NCBI RefSeq assembly: GCF_000801105.2
Contig: NC_079515.1
Coordinates: forward strand, 21,971,407 to 22,035,406
Source: Raphanus sativus
Taxonomy: Eukaryota > Streptophyta > Magnoliopsida > Brassicales > Brassicaceae
Direction of reading: 5' to 3'
DNA length: 64,000 nucleotides
The translations under genes and the position numbers were made by a program. Under the pieces are notes generated by a model. The model was not told the origin of the DNA. It worked only from the letters and a program-made list of their open reading frames with translations, and did no database searches. Below, one piece after another: positions 59,151 through 64,000 of this stretch (position 1 is the first letter of the stretch; each line of letters starts with the position of its first letter).

Positions 59151-59188
59151 TGTAACTTAAGTAAATCCGAAGAGTCTTGGTAAATCAG

Positions 59189-59300
59189 AATCTCAAGCAA
59201 ACAACAAGGGAACATAATCTCAAGCAAACAACAAGGGAACATAATCTCAAGCAAACAACAACAAGGGAACATAATCTCAAGCAAACAACAACAACAGATA
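59189..59300. repeat. Four-copy tandem repeat of 27-30 bp
   Basis: Units of AATCTCAAGCAAACAACAAG, with an extra AAC in later copies. It is just downstream of the small zinc-finger gene, on the other strand. Confidence 0.85.
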
Positions 59301-59329
59301 GTAGACTAATGTCATGGACCGGACGCATC

Positions 59330-59774
59330 TCATGGAGTGGTGGGATTCTGACGGGTTAGATTATACTTCAGTTCAGCAATCTCTGCAGCCATCGCATCCA
59401 CGCGCTTCCTTAACATTTCAACCTCTTCCTGGACTCCGAAGACCCATGGTTGACGGAAATGGAAGCCATCATTCTAGACGTAAAACGGGAATGTATCAGA
59501 ATCCGAAAGTATCAATAAAAAATCTGGGCGTTATCTATAAATCTGGGCGTTTTCTATAAATTACCTCATAATTTTTGCAAGTGAAGTATTTTCTCCCCGG
59601 TAAAGTATCAAAATCGGTTTGATACTTCAGGTTCCGAGCCACCTCGTTGATGATTGTCCCCCCACAAGGGCATCTGGTCGGAATCCCACACTCGGCATCC
59701 GCCACGCAGCCAAGCATGTTGATGTCTCTCTTCAAAGCCTTCATCTGGCTATACTCCTCGTCTGGATGAGTCAT
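59330..59774 (-). CDS. Small GRF-type zinc-finger protein with C-terminal coiled coil
   Basis: Two exons (59565-59774 and 59330-59473) join in phase 0 to give 117 residues. The N-terminal half has CGIPTRCPCGG, then the LPGRKYFTCKNYE block, the cysteine pattern and GRF signature of zf-GRF domains, which bind single-stranded nucleic acid in other proteins. The second exon codes for QPWVFGVQEEVEMLRKRVDA followed by an amphipathic helix, a likely coiled coil for self-association. Such short GRF proteins are common in Brassicaceae, often near transposons. The frame is intact, unlike its two neighbours. Its position between the DUF1985-type gene and the transposase suggests that it belongs to the same element. 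Confidence 0.75.
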
Positions 59775-60452
59775 GATTTTGAGTAGAATAACCTAGATCT
59801 AGAAATAAGAGCGACCGATTGTAGAGAGAGATCTAGAGAGAGATTGAATAGTAGAGAGAGAGATTGGCTGAGGTAAATGGCGAAAACATTAAAAATAATG
59901 GGTTTAATACACCTCTACGTCGCCTCCGCATCGATTTTGTGGAAAGTCAAAATTCGAAAAAATGGGCGGGAATTTTTTCGTGTAGGATTTTCGTGCTTAT
60001 AGTTTCACTTAGTTTGTAGTTATACAAAAACCTTTAAAATTTTACTTTTCTGATTTTTCCGATTTTGTTGGTTTTACTGTATTTAGATGATTGATTTTAT
60101 GGTTACACCTGATATATTCTATTTTCTATCAACGTTTTAGATGTGCTCATGTATGATAAAATTTGATTTTGTGACATATGTATCTTTTCTAATCCCACGA
60201 GGTAGTGTTTACAAAAAACATAGCTAACAATGATGTATTCTCTTCCCATTCGACAGAACATTGTTAACATTTCGTAAAGTATCAAAATCGTGACATTGTT
60301 AGCTAACATAGCCAAAAACATAGCTAACATTGATGTATTCGGATTTCTCAACATAGCTAAAAACATAGCTAAAAACATAGTCATCAACTAACGAAAGGTT
60401 ACATAACGAAAGTTTCACCAAGTTTTACAATCATAAAACGAAATCACTTTAA
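59775..60452. other. Noncoding spacer between zinc-finger and transposase genes
   Basis: It holds the promoter side of the zinc-finger gene (GAGAGA-rich leader at 59825-59865), GTTTCAC motifs at 60002 and 60412, and several AACATAGCTAA repeats (60214-60380). No gene. Confidence 0.55.
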
Positions 60453-63194
60453 TCAGGTTTCACTAAGGTTCACATTCATATAACACTTCAGTTCCTTCTG
60501 TTCCTTATGTTCCTTCAGCTCCCTGAGGTCCCTCAGTTCCTTCAGCTCCTTCAGCTCCTTCAGCTCCTTCAGCTTCTTCAGCTCCTTCAGCTCCTTCAGC
60601 TCCTTCAGTTCCTTCATTTCCTTCAGCTCCTTCAGTTCCTTCAGGACCCTGCGAGCAGTTGAAATAGCTAGCCAGACCCCTATTCGGGATATACTTATTA
60701 GGACGGGGACGGGGCCGACTTTCTCCCGCCGAATGATGCCTTTTTTCCTGATGTCTTCCTTTTTTTTCTTGTAGTCTGGAGGTAGAGGACACTTCGCCGC
60801 CGCGACTTCTTTTGGAACCAGCCAATGAGTTATATGAGGGACTGGATATATAGTCCTTCGATACGCTTTCGCCCATGTTGTAATGAAGTAATAATTCGAG
60901 ATGAAATCGTACATGTCACTCAACTGTAATGGTTTATCATGCTGCAAACACTTAATGATAGCTCTTATTGCATGTCTACATGGGTATTTATCTATATCAA
61001 ACTTCCTGCAACTGCACGTCTTCTGTTGCAAATCCACAGAATAAGTCTTCCCGTCTTCTCCAATAATACTGTATTCAAGCTGAAAACTGTTCAATACAGT
61101 CACTGAAAGTTTTGAACCTTTCGGTGTTCTCTTATGCAATTTGTTCTCCACCAAAGGAACCAATTTTCGAGATGACGGTCCTTCTGCTGCATCCTTCCTA
61201 TGTCTGTTGAACCACTCAGACATTTTATCAATAACTGTATCAAGCATAGGCAATAAAGACATCCTTCGCGCCTTTTCAAATAGCGCATTCAAAGACTCCG
61301 CACAATTAGAGGTGTCTATGTTGTACCTAGCACCGGGGAAATGACACTTCGCCCACCGTTTGACTTCGACACTTTTATCAAGATACCTAGTACACGATGG
61401 ATACCTCTCCCTAAAATCGTCATACTGCTTTTTAAACTCATGCTCTGAATAAAGACATGCAACTTTTCGGAATTGTAGTGCAACCTCGTCCCTGCCTTGA
61501 TTGACATGAGCTTTCACATTGTGCGATAGATGCCAGATACAATACCCATGTTTAGACATCGGATACACTTCACCAACAGCTTTTATCAGACTTGGATTTC
61601 TGTCTGAAACAAACACCAATTACGTCGAATCCGGTATAACATTTTTCAGCGTCGTGAAAAACCACTTCCAGCTTTCGTTTTTCTCCCCATCAACCACAGC
61701 AAAAGCTATTGGATAATGGTGAAGGTTTGGATCCTGAGCCGTGGCAATAATTAAACAACCACCTTCAACAGTCTTCAGGAAAGTTGCATCCACAGTGATG
61801 ACTTTCCTCATGTATTCAAACCCTTCAATGGAGGCTCCCAACGCAACAAATAGGTATCTGAACCGGTTGTTTTTATCCACTACCAAACTTGTTTTTGTAT
61901 CCGGGTTCGCCTTCTCTAACATATACAAATAAGCAGGCAATATTATATATCCCTTCTCCGGATCACCACGAATATCCGCAACAGCTTGTTTTTTTCCTCT
62001 CAAACATGTCGTATACGACACTTCCACACCCAGTTTCCTTTGCACCAGACCGACCAGGATTTTCGCTGCTGGTGTCTCATATAGTCCCGGATAATCCTTG
62101 TGCACTGTAGCTGCAACACATCTTGGTGTAACTTTCCTTTTCTTTCCAGTACTTGAAGTTACGCGAGAGCATGAATGCATATTCCTGTATGTTCTAATCG
62201 AGAACGCTTCAGATTTATCTATCTTTGTTGCTCTCACACTCCATTTACAACCTTCATCTGCTCCCCGACATTTTACCACATATTGACCCCTGTCCGAGTT
62301 GCAAATACTGATTCCGAAACAGTTCTCTTGTGATGCTCTATCAATAATATCTTTCACAGCTTCTTTACTCTCAAATTCTTGAAACAACTGAAGACCCAAA
62401 CCATCTTCCCACTCTTTAACCACTGGTTTTTCTTTTCCAACACGTGGGAGCTCAACATAGTACGAACTAGGACGAACACCCATAGAGTTATCCACGTCGC
62501 CCTCACTGTCCACGCCCCCTTCCCCGGCTTCTCTATTAACAACATTAATGCCCCTTTCCTCGGCTTTTCCATTAACAACATTAATACCCCTTTCCTCGGC
62601 TTCTCCATTAACAACATTAATGCCCCTTTCCTCGGCTTCTCCATTAACAACATTAATGCCCCTTTCCTCGGCTTTTCCATTTATAACAACATTCTCCACC
62701 CGTTCAGCCCCCGGCAGATATCGTTCTGCTTCTTCAATGCGAAGAACTAGAGTGAGTGCACCCGGATTACCTTCAACTTCGGGTAATCCACTCGCAAGCT
62801 CACTATAGTTCCCACCATATGAGCTTTCTTTCTCAACTACTGATTGTTGCTCCATTTCTTCGATGACCTCTACATGCAAAATACTTCTTCTTCCCTCTTT
62901 ATCCACTGATGTCAGATACACATACACATCTTCATCATCCAAAATATATGATTGCCTCTTAGGTTCTACTACCAGTGGAATGTAACTCAGATTCATCCTC
63001 TTTAAACACGGATATATCCTCTTCTTCTTGCATATCCTCTCCTTCAAACAGGAATAAGTGATCTCATCCAATGATGATGTCTTAAAGGATATACCATACA
63101 AACGACCATCGCTTGGAATCCATTCATAATCATCTCCTGATTTCGCATATTGTCCATCATAGTCAAAGTGTATGTTTGTAGAAGAATAACCCAT
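60453..63194 (-). pseudogene. MuDR-type (MULE) transposase with one nonsense mutation
   Basis: The likely start is the ATG at 63194 (MGYSSTNIHF). An N-terminal DNA-binding part (KCRGADEGCKWSVRA, near residues 315-330) is followed by the MULE catalytic domain. The first aspartate is in VITVDATFLK (about 469) and the second in VFVSDRNPSL (about 531), with a later NCAESLNALF glutamate. A SWIM zinc finger follows (CSCRKFDIDKYPCRH, about 730). The tail is a low-complexity ELKELKEL run. A TAA at 61620-61622 interrupts the frame just before the second aspartate, where relatives have a coding codon; the same frame continues on both sides. The protein would excise and insert the element. It is convergent with the DUF1985-type gene. 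Confidence 0.88.
62535..62678 (-). repeat. 36-bp coding tandem repeat in the transposase
   Basis: Four in-frame units, encoding GINVVNGEAEER variants, lie in the N-terminal region before the DNA-binding part. Units differ by one or two bases. Confidence 0.9.
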
Positions 63195-64000
63195 TATCTG
63201 TTGTACCAAATAAAAAGTATACAATTGAAGTTAATCTTACTTATACAGTTTTGCTATTATAGTCCTACTAATTTATACTTGTTTACACTTTTTCTCAACA
63301 GTAAAGTTTCACCTATTTACACTTTTATAGTCTACTAGTTTCACCCTTTTCATTCCGGATTTCAGTTTTGATTCCCGACATTTCTTGTTCATAATCCAAT
63401 TCCATAACAAACACACCATACAGCTCTCAATTGACAACACAAAGACCCATATATTCGAAATCTACTGTCTAAAAATCCCAACCTAACGAGCCGCATTGAC
63501 TTCATTCATTCGATACAGAGAAAGACAATGCTTCACCTGAACTTTATCTGACCTGGGTTGGGGGTCAATTTCAGCACCCAAGCGAGCCGCAATCTCCTTT
63601 ACAATCGAAACTCACTCAATGATCGCTCTAGCTTTCATTCCCTTTCTTCGTCAATCGTCCGTCGAGAGAGAGACTCGAATTAGGGAGGAGAGAGAAAAAT
63701 TAAAACTAATTAAGAAAATGAGAAAATTCACCTGGACAGGAGAGAGAGAGATAAACCGCGCTTTTTTTTTATTGGTGAAGTAAAGGAGCGTTTTTATTGG
63801 TCAAGTAGAGAGGGTTTTCATTGGTCAAGTAGAGAGGGGCACTTTCGACTTTCACCATCGGGTTGAAGAGTATGAAAACAAATAAGAGTATGGCAGATTA
63901 CATGAGAGTATGCTAGATCACTTTTTCCCTCATTAAGAGTACCTGAGCACTCGACTCGTTGATCTTCCAGCAATCACTATGTATTAATTCTTTTAAACAT
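63195..64000. other. Upstream region of the transposase gene
   Basis: Contains GTTTCAC motifs at 63306 and 63338 and a repeated TTCATTGGTCAAGTAGAGAG (63790-63835). The element's right end may be here, but no inverted partner of the left side was found. Confidence 0.5.

Noticed and set aside
60487..60650. A separate gene encoding ELK/EGT repeats
   Set aside because: It is the low-complexity 3' end of the transposase frame; alternative frames only mirror the nine-base repeat.
55531..64000. Terminal inverted repeats for the Mutator-like element
   Set aside because: I compared both sides by eye and found no matching long ends; the element may lack them or extend past the window.
1..64000. CRISPR arrays, operons, riboswitches and bacterial origins
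   Set aside because: The DNA is plant nuclear; the tandem repeats seen are transposon or microsatellite in nature.

Overview
This is plant nuclear DNA from the mustard family, most likely Brassica or a close relative. It has spliced plant genes, long AT-rich intergenic DNA, many Helitrons with 5'-TC and CTAG-3' ends, hAT and Tourist MITEs, a Copia retrotransposon, L1-type LINE remnants and a Mutator-like transposon. From memory of Arabidopsis chromosome 1, the single-copy genes follow the order around At1g06820 to At1g06890: carotenoid isomerase (CRTISO), a CC-type glutaredoxin (GRXS11-like), a group I bZIP factor (bZIP52-like), a plastid type I signal peptidase and a UDP-xylose transporter (UXT3-like). 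That orthology is recognition, not a database search.

Layout. 1-11 kb is a transposon graveyard: a LINE endonuclease fragment, two complete Helitrons, a segment bounded by two inverted Helitron 5' ends, a tRNA-derived SINE head, a hAT MITE with perfect 8-bp duplications, and a 5'-truncated LINE inside a Stowaway-like element. 11-15 kb holds a BRX-domain (PRAF-like) gene remnant split by a hAT MITE, which itself contains a Tourist MITE, and by a 3.2-kb hAT element with transposase. 15.8-35.7 kb is organised by a direct segmental duplication. Each copy has an F-box gene followed by CRTISO exons 10-13 on the opposite strand. Copy 1 is interrupted by a Helitron and by a Copia element with identical LTRs, and copy 2 shows both sites empty. 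Between the copies lie two more Helitrons, one carrying an RPA1-like remnant, and a 2.1-kb long-inverted-repeat element. 35-53 kb is the conserved gene block, all with open spliced frames, and contains three tRNA-Gly(GCC) genes, each followed by a C/D-box snoRNA-like sequence. 54-64 kb contains a VPS25 pseudogene and a Mutator-like cluster: a DUF1985-type gene, a small GRF zinc-finger gene and a MuDR/SWIM transposase, with tandem repeats and a scattered GTTTCAC motif in the noncoding parts.

Functionally, the resident genes serve the plastid (CRTISO in carotenoid synthesis, the signal peptidase in thylakoid protein maturation), Golgi or ER nucleotide-sugar transport (UXT3), transcription (bZIP), redox signalling (glutaredoxin) and protein turnover (two F-box paralogues). 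Coordinates of spliced genes come from reading splice junctions and checking that phases close; no RNA evidence was available.
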